64,000 bases of DNA from NCBI GenBank assembly GCA_028284585.1, contig JANQRK010000105.1, positions 46,189-110,188 of the forward strand, written 5' to 3'. Below are positions 1 to 8,798 of the stretch, in pieces. Made by a program: the position numbers and the translations under genes. The first letter of the stretch is position 1. Each line of letters opens with the position of its first letter. Origin of the DNA: Chromatiales bacterium (GTDB lineage: Bacteria > Pseudomonadota > Gammaproteobacteria > Chromatiales > Chromatiaceae). A model generated the notes under the pieces. The model was not told the DNA's origin and made no database searches. It was given only the letters and a program-made list of their open reading frames with translations.

Positions 1-727
1 CCGGACAGATGTTGGAGCCATAGTCGTCACAGACAATGACACCACCCTCCTGCATTCTCGGATAGAAGAAACGGATGCTGTCGCTGGTGGGCTGATAGAG
101 GTCGACATCGATGTGCACGAAAGAGAACTGGCGGTCTACCACATCGGGGTCGTCAAAACGTTCGGGAATCCAGCCCTGCTTCAACACCAGTGACTCGAAC
201 TGAGCCAGGTTCCGTTCCACCTTTTCGACCGGATAGCTGAGGAAACCCTGCTGCCAATGATCCCCATCGGCCTCTCCCGGTTCGGACAGGCCACTGAAGG
301 AATCGAAGCCGAAATGTGTTCTGTTACATCCCTGGGCTTGGTTGTAATGACAAATCAACCAGGAGGTCGATCCACTGTAGAGGCCGCATTCAGCGGTATC
401 GCCGTCCAGTCGACCAGTCAGGCGCAGCAGCTGATGAACCATCCATCTACGGTCGATATTATGAGACTTGTCCTCATCGAAGCGTCGGGCATACTCATTG
501 AACCAGGCATCGGACCACCAATCCACCTGAGGCCATTTGAAACGGTACTCTGGCAGCATCACGTCAGCGATACGGGTCAATTGTTCAAAGCGCCGTAACA
601 GCTCTTCGTCTTTGTGTTTGGCGGCGATTTCCTGCTTCGCAAGTTCTTCGAAGTCCCTGTCTTCAAGAATGTGCAACAGGGCATATTTCTTCGCATCGTA
701 GATCAGACGCTTGAAAAAGTTTCTCAT
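1..727 (-). CDS. TylF/MycF-family SAM-dependent O-methyltransferase, 3' end cut by window edge
   Basis: The minus strand reads as one open frame from an ATG at 725-727 to the left edge, 242 codons without a stop. Visible motifs are a SAM-binding stretch (AECGLYSGSTS), then FGFDSFSGL, an acidic VHIDVDLYQPT and GGVIVCDDYGS, in the order typical of macrocin/mycinamicin-type O-methyltransferases (TylF family), where the aspartates bind a divalent metal. The start is supported by a weak AAGCAGG upstream and by sequence that reads naturally from the first residues (MRNFFKRLIYDAKK). The family methylates sugar hydroxyls; the substrate here is unknown. Because glycosyltransferase genes and remnants follow on the other strand, a role in decorating a surface polysaccharide is inferred. 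The C-terminal end lies outside the window. Confidence 0.85.
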   Translation of the reverse strand, partial: MRNFFKRLIYDAKKYALLHILEDRDFEELAKQEIAAKHKDEELLRRFEQLTRIADVMLPEYRFKWPQVDWWSDAWFNEYARRFDEDKSHNIDRRWMVHQLLRLTGRLDGDTAECGLYSGSTSWLICHYNQAQGCNRTHFGFDSFSGLSEPGEADGDHWQQGFLSYPVEKVERNLAQFESLVLKQGWIPERFDDPDVVDRQFSFVHIDVDLYQPTSDSIRFFYPRMQEGGVIVCDDYGSNICP

Positions 728-837
728 GACCTGCTTCCGGGCGTATGGAGGGTGATTTTCAAGGCGACTGATCCAATGTTGGCGGACAGCGTGTATTGTA
801 GGGCACCTGTAACGGGAAAAACCTATAATCATGCGAT

Positions 838-2622
838 ATGAAGGATAGTGTCGAGCCACCGACCCTACTGGTGTCCGGCCTTTCGGCAGATAATCTTGCG
901 ACACAGACACTGGCCAATTTCATCTCGGTGGAAACTCTCTTCTGCGTCCTGTCTGGCCCGGCTGCAGGGCTGCGACGGTACGTTTTGTGACGACCTGTTG
1001 GAAAAAGTCACCTGGGTGCTGCTCACCCATCACCAGGTGAATGCCCTACAGCTTTTCGATACCCGGCTCAACGCTGTAGTGGCGACGATCTCCCGCTGCG
1101 TGTTGAATGACGAACAACCCTCTTCGACAAACTAGGTGTGGAAAGACCAATGGCTGGAAGGGGATGTTTCGCTGAAGATGTCCTGCGCTGAAGCCGGCCC
1201 TGACGCACAGCTGTCCCCGGCGGGAAGGCACAGGCCATCACCGTTGGGACTGCACAATCTCACTGGCCTGAATGAGTCGTCACTGGCCCTGCGGGAACGG
1301 ATCAAAGACCTGATCCAGGCCGTTTTCGGCCGCAAGGCTGCTCATCTGGCACACCGCTACTACCAGGGCCTGGGCGATTGGCTACGCAGGCATAAGGCGA
1401 CTGGCGGGGATTTGCAATTGCCGGTGGAGGATCTGCTCAGTCTGGCCGCAGCTTCCAGGGCGACTCTACAAGCCGAAACCCGGGTACTGCTGTTGCTACC
1501 CCGACTGGCCCCGGGAGGTGCGGAGAAATCGGCCTTGGACCTGATCAGAGGACTGTCCGAACAAGGGGTGACGGTACATGCTGTTACCACCTTTGGTTCC
1601 GATAATCCCTGGGCAGGGCGGACCAGGGAAACCGGGCGAGGCTGGTTCAACTGCCCGGTTTCCTGCCACGGGGCGATTGGCTGGCCTTCCTGAACTACTA
1701 TAATCGTCTGCATTCGATCCAACTGCTGCACATCAGCAACAGTCATTGGGCCTTTGATCATATTGGTGAATTGAAGTCATCCCACCCCGACTTGAAGGCT
1801 ATTTCCCAATTACATGCCGAAGGGATTTCCGGCATTCTGGATGATCCTGCCATGGCAGCGCGAGACGACAGGCATATCGACTGTCACACCGTCATTTCGA
1901 AATTTCTGCAACAACGTATGCAAATGCGATTCGGGTTGCGGCCTGACAGGGTATCGGTCGTGCGCACCGGCATCGATTTGCACCAGGAATTCGTCGTAGA
2001 GGCATATCCGAGGGGGGAATGGCGTCGCATCAATGGTGTCCAAGCGAGACGCAAACTGGTTGCCTTTGTCGGGCGTCGGCGTTTTTCCGACTTAAAACGC
2101 CCCGCTCTATTTATGGAAATCGCACGGCGGATGTTGCCGGATTTCCCCGATGCCTTGTCTGTTCTGAGAAGGCGAAGGCCAGTTGCAGAACGGCCGCGGC
2201 CGGCAGATAGCCGCCGACCCCACCTTGGCCCGCGGTCTGATGATGGAAGATGCACAGAAACCGGTCGGGACCCTGTTGCGCGATGCCGACATGCTGGTGC
2301 TGACCAGCGAAATGGAGGGGATCGCTTATGTCTCCTACGAGGCTATGGCCTTCTCATTGCCATTGGTGTCATCCGATGTCGGTGCGCAGTCGGAACTGAT
2401 CGATGCACAGACAGGCATATTGTCGAAACCGGAAAAGGCGAGTTGGAGCGCTATGTTACCGCCGCTGCCAATCTTCTTGAGGATGATGAGAGGCGTCGTC
2501 GCATGGGACAAAAAGGCAGGGAGCGGTTGCATGCCTGGCCGGGGGTCGATGATATGGCGACGGCTTATCATCAGTTGTATCCACGAACTATATTTTGGAA
2601 CCTTACCGAATTCCACCCGTAG
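838..2622 (+). pseudogene. Frame-disrupted GT4-type glycosyltransferase
   Basis: Coherent glycosyltransferase sequence is spread over different frames. The piece at 1136-1693 ends with a GT4 N-terminal signature (RVLLLLPRLAPGGAEKSALD). The text resumes in another frame from about 1680 (LAFLNYYNRLHSIQLLHISN) to about 2170. It shifts again for RGLMMEDAQKPVGTLLRDAD and LVLTSEMEGIAYVSYEAMA, the sugar-nucleotide-binding region with the EGIAYVSYEA acidic motif, and shifts back near 2430 to finish at the stop at 2620-2622. At least three shifts are therefore needed. The upstream part, 838-1135, also gives protein-like text in two frames and may be the original N-terminus, but I do not recognise it. 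In its present form it cannot make a full enzyme. Base-call errors are a possible alternative, though neighbouring genes are clean. Confidence 0.65.
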
Positions 2623-2657
2623 TGCCGTCGGGTGTGCAATCTGGCCAGGAGAGGAGT

Positions 2658-3470
2658 ATGTCTGAAGAACGGTTTGCCTTTGGCAGGAACTGGCGCGATT
2701 TTATCGACAAGAACCTCAGCGAGGAACGCATCGGTATTTCGCAGTCTTATATGCTGGATTTCCTCGACAGAGACAATCTCGAAGGGCTCTCGTTACTGGA
2801 TATCGGCTGTGGTAGTGGTCTGCATTCCCTGGCAGCGATTCGTGCCGGTGCAGATGAGGTGCTTGGCTTCGACTACGACCAGGATTCGGTCGATACCACA
2901 AAACTGGTCAAGCAGGAAAAAACGCCTGCGGCAGACAATTGGCGTATCGAGCAGGGGTCAGTGCTCGACAAGGCGTATCTCAACAGCCTGGGACAGTACG
3001 ACCTCGTCTATTCCTGGGGGGTGCTGCACCATACCGGCGATCAGTGGAATGCGATCCGCAACGCCGGGCAGAGGGTCAAGCCAGGCGGCTTGTTCTATAT
3101 AGCCCTCTATTCGGCCGATGCGCAGATCGACCCGCCACCCGAGTTCTGGCTGGACGTCAAGCAGCGCTATATCAAGGCGGGTCGGCTCAGGAAGTTTGGC
3201 ATGGAGATCTGGTACCTCTGGCGCTTCTCCCTGGGAAAGAATCCACGCCGTATCCCGGGATTGATCAAGACCATGCGTGAATATCGCAAGAGTCGGGGCA
3301 TGAGTTACATGATCGACGTACGTGATTGGCTGGGTGGCTGGCCGATGGAATTTTCCCACGATGAAGATGTGCTGAAGTTCTGTCGCGATGAGTTATCCAT
3401 GGAATTGGTGAAGATAAAGCAGGGCGAAGCCAATACCGAGTATCTGTTCCGCCGGGCAGAAAACGCCTGA
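2658..3470 (+). CDS. Class I SAM-dependent methyltransferase
   Basis: A 270-residue protein with a clear Rossmann-type methyltransferase core: motif I LLDIGCGSGLHSLAA at about residues 47-61, an acidic second strand (VLGFDYDQDS), and a post-motif region YDLVYSWGVLHHT. This is the methyltransferase 11/25 type. The ATG at 2658 is preceded by a strong GGAGAGGAG, which decides the start; the frame is open further upstream but that sequence overlaps the broken glycosyltransferase. The C-terminal 100 residues are rich in aromatic and basic residues and have no recognised domain. It sits directly before an intact GT4 glycosyltransferase (20 bp gap) and is probably co-transcribed with it. A role in methylating a glycan or lipid-linked sugar is inferred from context only. 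Confidence 0.85.
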   Translation: MSEERFAFGRNWRDFIDKNLSEERIGISQSYMLDFLDRDNLEGLSLLDIGCGSGLHSLAAIRAGADEVLGFDYDQDSVDTTKLVKQEKTPAADNWRIEQGSVLDKAYLNSLGQYDLVYSWGVLHHTGDQWNAIRNAGQRVKPGGLFYIALYSADAQIDPPPEFWLDVKQRYIKAGRLRKFGMEIWYLWRFSLGKNPRRIPGLIKTMREYRKSRGMSYMIDVRDWLGGWPMEFSHDEDVLKFCRDELSMELVKIKQGEANTEYLFRRAENA

Positions 3471-3489
3471 GTTACTGTCCGGCCCTGTC

Positions 3490-5259
3490 ATGCACAGCCC
3501 GCCTGATCACGATGCCCTGCTGGACAGCGTTGCCAATCTGTTGGCAGGTCTTCGATCCCGACTGTTGCCTGCCATGCTGGTAGTGCCTTTCGATTGCGAA
3601 GATGCCGAACTACACGCCTTGATGCGGCTGCAGGGGATTGCCAGTGTTGTGGCGCGCAACCCGGTGATCGATACCAGCATGCAGGGCAGGATAGAACATA
3701 ACGGCGAATGGACTTACCCGGCAGGCGCAGCGCGCTCTGTTTTATATCTTGGCTGGCGGCGTGCTATTCGGCCAAGGCGCCTTTTCGAGGCAATGCGTGC
3801 CGGCATGTCGCATATCACGGCACTCGATGTAGGCGGACGCTGGCATACGCTGCGCATACCCGTCTGGTATCTGAAGTATCTTCAATCAAGGCTGCAGCAA
3901 TACCGTTACCAGTACCCCTTCGTGTATCCCCGGCCAAAACCCTGCGAACGGCGTGCCATGCTGGACCCCCGCCGCGGCGACCGGCTGGCCCGAATGCTTG
4001 AAGAGATCCATACCGATGTCGAGCCGTTGCCACGGCGCAACAAGGTCTTGCTGGTGACCTATGGCCTGTGGGCCGGCGGGGCAGAACGACAGTTGATGAA
4101 TACCGCCTTGGGGCTGAAGGCGGCGGGCATTGACGTTGAGGTCTTGAGCATCAATACCGAAGCGCAAGGTGCGGAATTCTACCGTTCCAGAATAGAGATC
4201 CAAGTACCGGTTCACGACCTGTCATATCTGCCATCGAAGTTGTTACGAGAGTCTTCCGGCACCCTGAACACATACTTTCATTCCATACCTAGCACGGCAT
4301 TGAAAGGGCTTTATAGCCTGTTACCACTGGATTTCATTGACGATATGGTGTCGATGGCGGCAGTGATTCGCCTGATACGGCCGGGTGTCGTGCACCTGTG
4401 GCAGGACTACACCAACCTGGTGGGAGGAATGGCAGCGGTGGTGGCCGGTGTGCCTCGTGTGATCATGGCAGGGCGCAACCTGGCACCCTGTAATTTTGCC
4501 TACCATACGACCTATATGCGTTTTGCATACGGGGCACTGCTGCAAATGTCGGGAGTAAGTTTGATCAATAACAGTCATTCGGGTGCCGCCAGTTACTGTA
4601 AATGGTTGGACATGCCGCAAGAGCGGGTGGCGGTGGTCCACAATGGGATTGATGCCAACACCTTTGCCCATGACGAAGACCGGGGGCGATCGTTTCGTGA
4701 GCAATGGAAAATACCGCAGGACTCGCCGCTTGTCGGTGGGATACTGCGTTTTTCTGAAGAAAAAGATCCGTTTTTATGGTTGCAGGTGGCATCAAAGGTG
4801 CGTGAACGCATACCCGGGGCCAGGTTCTTCCTCGCCGGTGATGGCAAATTGTGCCAACAGGTCGGGGCACGCATTCAGGAACTCGGACTGGCCGATTGCC
4901 TGGTACAACCCGGGGTTGTGCAGGATATCGATGCGGCGTACTCGGCAATGGATGTGCTGTTGCTGGCATCTGCCAAAGAGGGATTACCCAATGTGCTGAT
5001 AGAGGCCCAGATGGCGGCATGTCCCGTGGTGGCGACGGATGTCGGTGGTGTGGCAGAGACCATCGATGATGGCAACACAGGCTGGGTGGTCCGCCAGCGC
5101 GAGGCCGACCTGCTGGCGGACAGGGTCTGTCAGGTGCTGCAAGACCCGGAATGGCGCAAACAGGCAAGGCACCTGGGGCCGATCCATGCCAACAGGGAAT
5201 TTGGCCTGGCGCGCATGATGTCCGACACCCTCGCCGTCTACGACCTGGAAACAGCGTGA
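3490..5259 (+). CDS. GT4-family glycosyltransferase
   Basis: A 589-residue GT-B glycosyltransferase. The first 170 residues or so are an extra N-terminal region. The canonical GT4 N-domain begins with KVLLVTYGLWAGGAERQLMN at about residues 185-204. The C-domain contains VGGILRFSEEKDPFLW, an FFLAGDGKL strand and the donor-binding EGLPNVLIEAQMA with the conserved glutamates. No signal peptide is apparent, so it should act on the cytoplasmic face of the membrane, transferring a nucleotide-activated sugar to a glycan precursor. The length exceeds the usual 350-400 residues because of the N-terminal extension. The stop overlaps a GTG that opens the next, broken glycosyltransferase (GTGA overlap), so the two were probably once one operon. 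Substrate unknown. Confidence 0.88.
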   Translation: MHSPPDHDALLDSVANLLAGLRSRLLPAMLVVPFDCEDAELHALMRLQGIASVVARNPVIDTSMQGRIEHNGEWTYPAGAARSVLYLGWRRAIRPRRLFEAMRAGMSHITALDVGGRWHTLRIPVWYLKYLQSRLQQYRYQYPFVYPRPKPCERRAMLDPRRGDRLARMLEEIHTDVEPLPRRNKVLLVTYGLWAGGAERQLMNTALGLKAAGIDVEVLSINTEAQGAEFYRSRIEIQVPVHDLSYLPSKLLRESSGTLNTYFHSIPSTALKGLYSLLPLDFIDDMVSMAAVIRLIRPGVVHLWQDYTNLVGGMAAVVAGVPRVIMAGRNLAPCNFAYHTTYMRFAYGALLQMSGVSLINNSHSGAASYCKWLDMPQERVAVVHNGIDANTFAHDEDRGRSFREQWKIPQDSPLVGGILRFSEEKDPFLWLQVASKVRERIPGARFFLAGDGKLCQQVGARIQELGLADCLVQPGVVQDIDAAYSAMDVLLLASAKEGLPNVLIEAQMAACPVVATDVGGVAETIDDGNTGWVVRQREADLLADRVCQVLQDPEWRKQARHLGPIHANREFGLARMMSDTLAVYDLETA

Positions 5260-5639
5260 GCGGGTTGCCGCGCATCCTTGTCGTGCTTGGCGCGAATGTC
5301 GCAAGGTTCTGGCGCATACCCAGGCAGGTGATGAGTCGTCGGGACATGAACCTGTACATGGCAGACAACCCGCGACTGCAGCGCCAGGAGGCAACACTGC
5401 ACGGGCATATGGCGGCAGTGCTCGGCAACTCCCCGTTTGGTGGTGCGCGAACTACTGGATGAAGGGGCACCTGCCGATAGTGTGGGTCTGATATACAACG
5501 GCATCGACCTGCAGGCACTCGCCAGGCTGCCAGACAAAGGACAGGCCCGTCGGCAACTCGGGCTGCCGCAAGATGCAACTTTGGTTGGTCAACGTAGCGA
5601 ATCTGTGGCCCTACAAGGGGCAGGGCGACCTGATCGATG
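5256..5639 (+). pseudogene. GT4 glycosyltransferase remnant
   Basis: A GTG at 5256 overlaps the previous stop and begins SGLPRILVVLGANVARFWRI, running to YMADNPRLQRQEATLHGHMA and LGNS. The frame breaks near 5430, and the protein resumes in a second frame as VVRELLDEGAPADSVGLIYN with GID, a typical GT4 hinge. Near 5575 it breaks again into LVNVANLWPYKGQGDLIDAL. That text then runs in frame straight into a methyltransferase fragment near 5640. The remnant lacks the donor-binding half of the enzyme altogether. It is read as a decayed member of the upstream glycan operon. Confidence 0.75.
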
Positions 5640-6073
5640 CCCTGTCTGTGCTCGAGCACCTGTTAAACCCCTGTCGGTTCCTAAAGGAGTGTCATCGGGT
5701 CCTTGAGTGCCATGGTCGCCTGATACTCTTGACCCCCAATATCAGTACCTATTTCACGGCAGCCCTCATCCTGGCCGGCAAGATGCCGTCGAGTGGCCCG
5801 CATCCGGATTCAAACCGGCTCCTAGAAACGCAGATGCCTTTGGCGCGCGCTGCTGACGAAGGAGAGCCGGATATCGTACCGGACACACCGGTGCATCGAC
5901 ATCTCGTCGTATTCAGCTACCGCGCGCTGCGGCGGTAACTCGCGATGATAGGATTTCGTGAGATTCAAGGATACGGCTTCGGCCTGTACCCCTTTCCAAA
6001 TTTTCTCCAGAAGCCGTTGGAGCGGATCGACCCCTATCACTGTCACCAGATGGTGTTTGTCGCACGTAAGTGA
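5640..6073 (+). pseudogene. SAM-dependent methyltransferase C-terminal remnant, fused to glycosyltransferase scrap
   Basis: The text SVLEHLLNPCRFLKECHRVL and HGRLILLTPNISTYFTAALI is the second half of a class I methyltransferase. The frame stops at 5938, but the family C-terminus continues in another frame from about 5945 (GFREIQGYGFGLYPFPNFLQ, ending KPLERIDPYHCHQMVFVARK) to a TGA at 6071-6073. The SAM-binding N-terminal half is absent and replaced by glycosyltransferase sequence, so this is a deletion chimera plus a frameshift. It is unlikely to be functional. Confidence 0.75.
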
Positions 6074-6107
6074 CTGGCACGTAAGTGACTGGCACGTAAG
6101 TGACTGG
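6063..6107 (+). repeat. Three perfect tandem copies of a 15-bp unit
   Basis: The unit CACGTAAGTGACTGG occurs three times head to tail. The first copy includes the last sense codons and TGA stop of the broken methyltransferase, so the duplication amplified the gene's end. The copies are identical, pointing to recent slippage. Confidence 0.95.
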
Positions 6108-6294
6108 AGGAATCCAAGGGGTGCCCAGTGGAGCGCGCTCCATATCGGATTTCAGCCGACTCAGGGCAGTCGGTATGATAGCTCTAGAACAACGCGCAAT
6201 GGCTTTACCGCGTGGCGTCGCGGAGAATAGCAACCTTGAATCCATACGCACCTTAGGTGACCTCGTCTGAGGTAAATGCTCGAGAGTTCGCACA

Positions 6295-7395
6295 GTGTCT
6301 GGGAACACCATCGGAAAACTGTTCACGGTAACCTCGTTCGGCGAAAGCCATGGCCCGGCGATCGGCTGTATTGTTGATGGTTGCCCGCCTGGCATGGCGC
6401 TGTCAGAGGGCGATATCCAGCCTGACTTGGATCGCCGCCGGCCTGGGACCTCGCGCCACACGACGCAGCGCCGCGAGCCCGATCAGGTACAGATACTCTC
6501 CGGGGTGTTCGAGGGTCTGACCACGGGCACGCCAATCGGTTTGCTGATCGTTAATAAGGATCAGCGTTCAAAGGACTATGGCGAGATCGCCCACAAATTC
6601 CGACCCGGGCACGCCGATTACACCTATAACCAGAAATACGGTATCCGCGATTACCGTGGTGGAGGGCGTTCCTCGGCCCGTGAGACGGCGATGCGGGTTG
6701 CCGCTGGGGCCATCGCCAAGAAGTACCTCAGTGAGCGCTTCGGTGTACTGGTCCGCGGTTATCTCTCTGCGCTAGGACCGCTGCGGCCCAACGGCTTCTC
6801 ATGGGAGCCGGTCGAGGGCAACCCGTTTTTCTGGCCCGATGCCGCGCAGGTTTCAGAACTCGAGGACTACATGGATGCGCTGCGCAAGTCGGGCGATTCG
6901 ATCGGTGCCGAGGTGTCGGTGGTTGCCAACGGTGTGCCACCGGGTTGGGGTGAGCCGGTATTCGATCGCCTAGACGCAGAGATTGCGCGCGCCCTAATGA
7001 GCATCAACGCGGCCAAGGGCGTGGAGATCGGGGCCGGCTTTGCCAGCGTGACCCAGACGGGTACCCAGCATCGTGACCAGATGACGCCGGAAGGATTTCT
7101 TTCGAACAATGCCGGCGGCGTATTGGGTGGAATCTCCAGCGGCCAGGATATCGTCGCTCGGGTGGCCTTCAAACCGACTTCTAGCATTCGGCTTGGTGGA
7201 CAAACGGTGGATGTCGATGGACAACTGACCGATGTGATCACCAAGGGACGGCATGACCCCTGTGTCGGCATCCGGGCGACGCCGATCGCCGAGGCGATGC
7301 TGGCCATAGTGCTGCTCGACCATGCCCTTCGTCAGCGCGGGCAGAATGCCGATGTGCAGCCAGGCACGCCGGTCGTTCCCGCATCATCGGAGTAG
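6295..7395 (+). CDS. aroC: Chorismate synthase
   Basis: A 366-residue protein that matches chorismate synthase throughout. The enzyme converts 5-enolpyruvylshikimate-3-phosphate to chorismate in the cytoplasm, using reduced FMN, at the last step of the shikimate pathway. Visible family marks are [11 protein letters not shown] at residues 15-25, the arginine-rich [12 protein letters not shown] near residues 121-132, [12 protein letters not shown], and the C-terminal [18 protein letters not shown] with its conserved histidine. The start is a GTG at 6295, fixed by the very conserved [19 protein letters not shown] opening. Length is normal. It supplies chorismate for the tryptophan genes further along, although they are not in the same operon. 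An MFS gene follows after 65 bp. Confidence 0.98.
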   Translation: MSGNTIGKLFTVTSFGESHGPAIGCIVDGCPPGMALSEGDIQPDLDRRRPGTSRHTTQRREPDQVQILSGVFEGLTTGTPIGLLIVNKDQRSKDYGEIAHKFRPGHADYTYNQKYGIRDYRGGGRSSARETAMRVAAGAIAKKYLSERFGVLVRGYLSALGPLRPNGFSWEPVEGNPFFWPDAAQVSELEDYMDALRKSGDSIGAEVSVVANGVPPGWGEPVFDRLDAEIARALMSINAAKGVEIGAGFASVTQTGTQHRDQMTPEGFLSNNAGGVLGGISSGQDIVARVAFKPTSSIRLGGQTVDVDGQLTDVITKGRHDPCVGIRATPIAEAMLAIVLLDHALRQRGQNADVQPGTPVVPASSE

Positions 7396-7460
7396 GCGCG
7401 CTGCGTGCCGTCGAGGTAGTACAAGCCGCGGCGGCGAATCTGGACTGACGAAATCTCACC

Positions 7461-8600
7461 ATGCCCTATTGGCGCCTGTCCGGTTTCTATTTTTCTTATT
7501 TCGCGGTGCTCGGGGCCTTGATCCCCTATTGGGGTCTGTTTCTGCATGGGCGTGGATTCGACGCCATCGCGATCGGCGAATTGATGGCCATCCTGTTGGC
7601 GACCAAAATCGTTGCACCCAATGTTTGGGGCTGGGTGGGAGACCATATCGGCCATCGCATGCGGATCGTGCGCTTTGCCTCCCTAGTCTCGGTGTTGGCC
7701 TTCACCGGGATGTATTGGGCGGAGAGTTTCTGGGCAATCGCGGTGGTGATGGCTTTGTATAGCTTCTTTTGGAATGCCTCGTTGCCCCAGTTCGAGGTCG
7801 TTACCTTCAGCTACTTGAAAGAACGCGTCGCGCGCTATGCGCGAATTCGGGTTTGGGGCTCAATCGGCTTCATGGTGACAGTCGTACTGCTCGGCCTGTT
7901 GGTCGATCGGCAGGGATCGGAGGTCGTATTGCCGGCGGTCCTGATGATCTTTGCCATGGTCTGGTTGAGTACCCTGGTGGTGCGCGATCCCGATCCCAGC
8001 CCACATCCGCAGGTCCAGCCGTCACTGGCGGAAGTGCTGAGAAGACCGGCCATCATTGCGTTTTTTCTCGCCGTATTCTTGATGCAGGCTAGCCACGGAC
8101 CCTATTACGCCTTCTATTCGATATTCATGAAAGACCAGGGGTACAGCGAGACCCTGATCGGTCAACTCTGGGCGCTCGGTGTCCTTGCCGAAGTGGCGCT
8201 GTTCATCGTGATGCACCACATACTGGTCCGCTACGGCGCGCGTCTGGTGTTGATAGTCAGCCTGTTACTGGCGGCCTGGCGCTGGCTACTGATTGCCTAT
8301 GGCGCCGATTCGTTACCCCTGGTGTTGTTTGCCCAGCTACTGCATGCCGCGACCTTTGGCTCATTCCATGCCGCGGGCATTCACTTAGTGCATCATTATT
8401 TTCGTGGGCGCCTCGAGGGGCGGGGACAGGCGCTGTACAGTAGTGTGAGCTTCGGTGCCGGAGGTGCCCTGGGTAGCCTGCTCAGCGGCTATGCCTGGGA
8501 TGGTGTCGGGCCGGCCACGACATTTGCTGTGGCCAGTGGACTAGCCCTGGCCGGAGCCTATGTGACCTGGCGCTGGATAGACGGGCGACATGACCACTGA
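7461..8600 (+). CDS. MFS transporter of the HcaT-like family
   Basis: A 379-residue polytopic membrane protein with about twelve hydrophobic segments. It opens PYWRLSGFYFSYFAVLGALI and contains the MFS loop GWVGDHIGHRMRIVRF between the second and third segments. The overall pattern fits the MFS_1-like group typified by the 3-phenylpropionate transporter HcaT and by several gammaproteobacterial proteins of unknown substrate. It is in the inner membrane and probably driven by proton symport, by family analogy. It follows aroC by 65 bp in the same direction, so the two may be co-transcribed. The substrate cannot be read from the sequence. Confidence 0.85.
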   Translation: MPYWRLSGFYFSYFAVLGALIPYWGLFLHGRGFDAIAIGELMAILLATKIVAPNVWGWVGDHIGHRMRIVRFASLVSVLAFTGMYWAESFWAIAVVMALYSFFWNASLPQFEVVTFSYLKERVARYARIRVWGSIGFMVTVVLLGLLVDRQGSEVVLPAVLMIFAMVWLSTLVVRDPDPSPHPQVQPSLAEVLRRPAIIAFFLAVFLMQASHGPYYAFYSIFMKDQGYSETLIGQLWALGVLAEVALFIVMHHILVRYGARLVLIVSLLLAAWRWLLIAYGADSLPLVLFAQLLHAATFGSFHAAGIHLVHHYFRGRLEGRGQALYSSVSFGAGGALGSLLSGYAWDGVGPATTFAVASGLALAGAYVTWRWIDGRHDH

Positions 8601-8798
8601 ACCAGGCCCGCCACCACCTGCTCGTGTGGGTCGCAATCCCGGATGCCAGGCCCTGTGTCCGGGACAGATTCGCCGGTTACCTCGTTTCCCGAGCGGACAG
8701 CAGGTGCCGGATGTGCTTTGCTTGACAGCCCAATCGGCGGGTTGGTCCCGCGCAGTGGCATCGACTGACCAGGCAGCATTTGGCAGGAAGACAGTATT

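Noticed and set aside
4565..5659. Minus-strand open frame of 364 codons
   Set aside because: Antisense to the intact GT4 gene; proline, cysteine and arginine-rich text without any domain.
6063..6107. Possible CRISPR or direct-repeat array
   Set aside because: The 15-bp units are contiguous with no spacers and there are only three.
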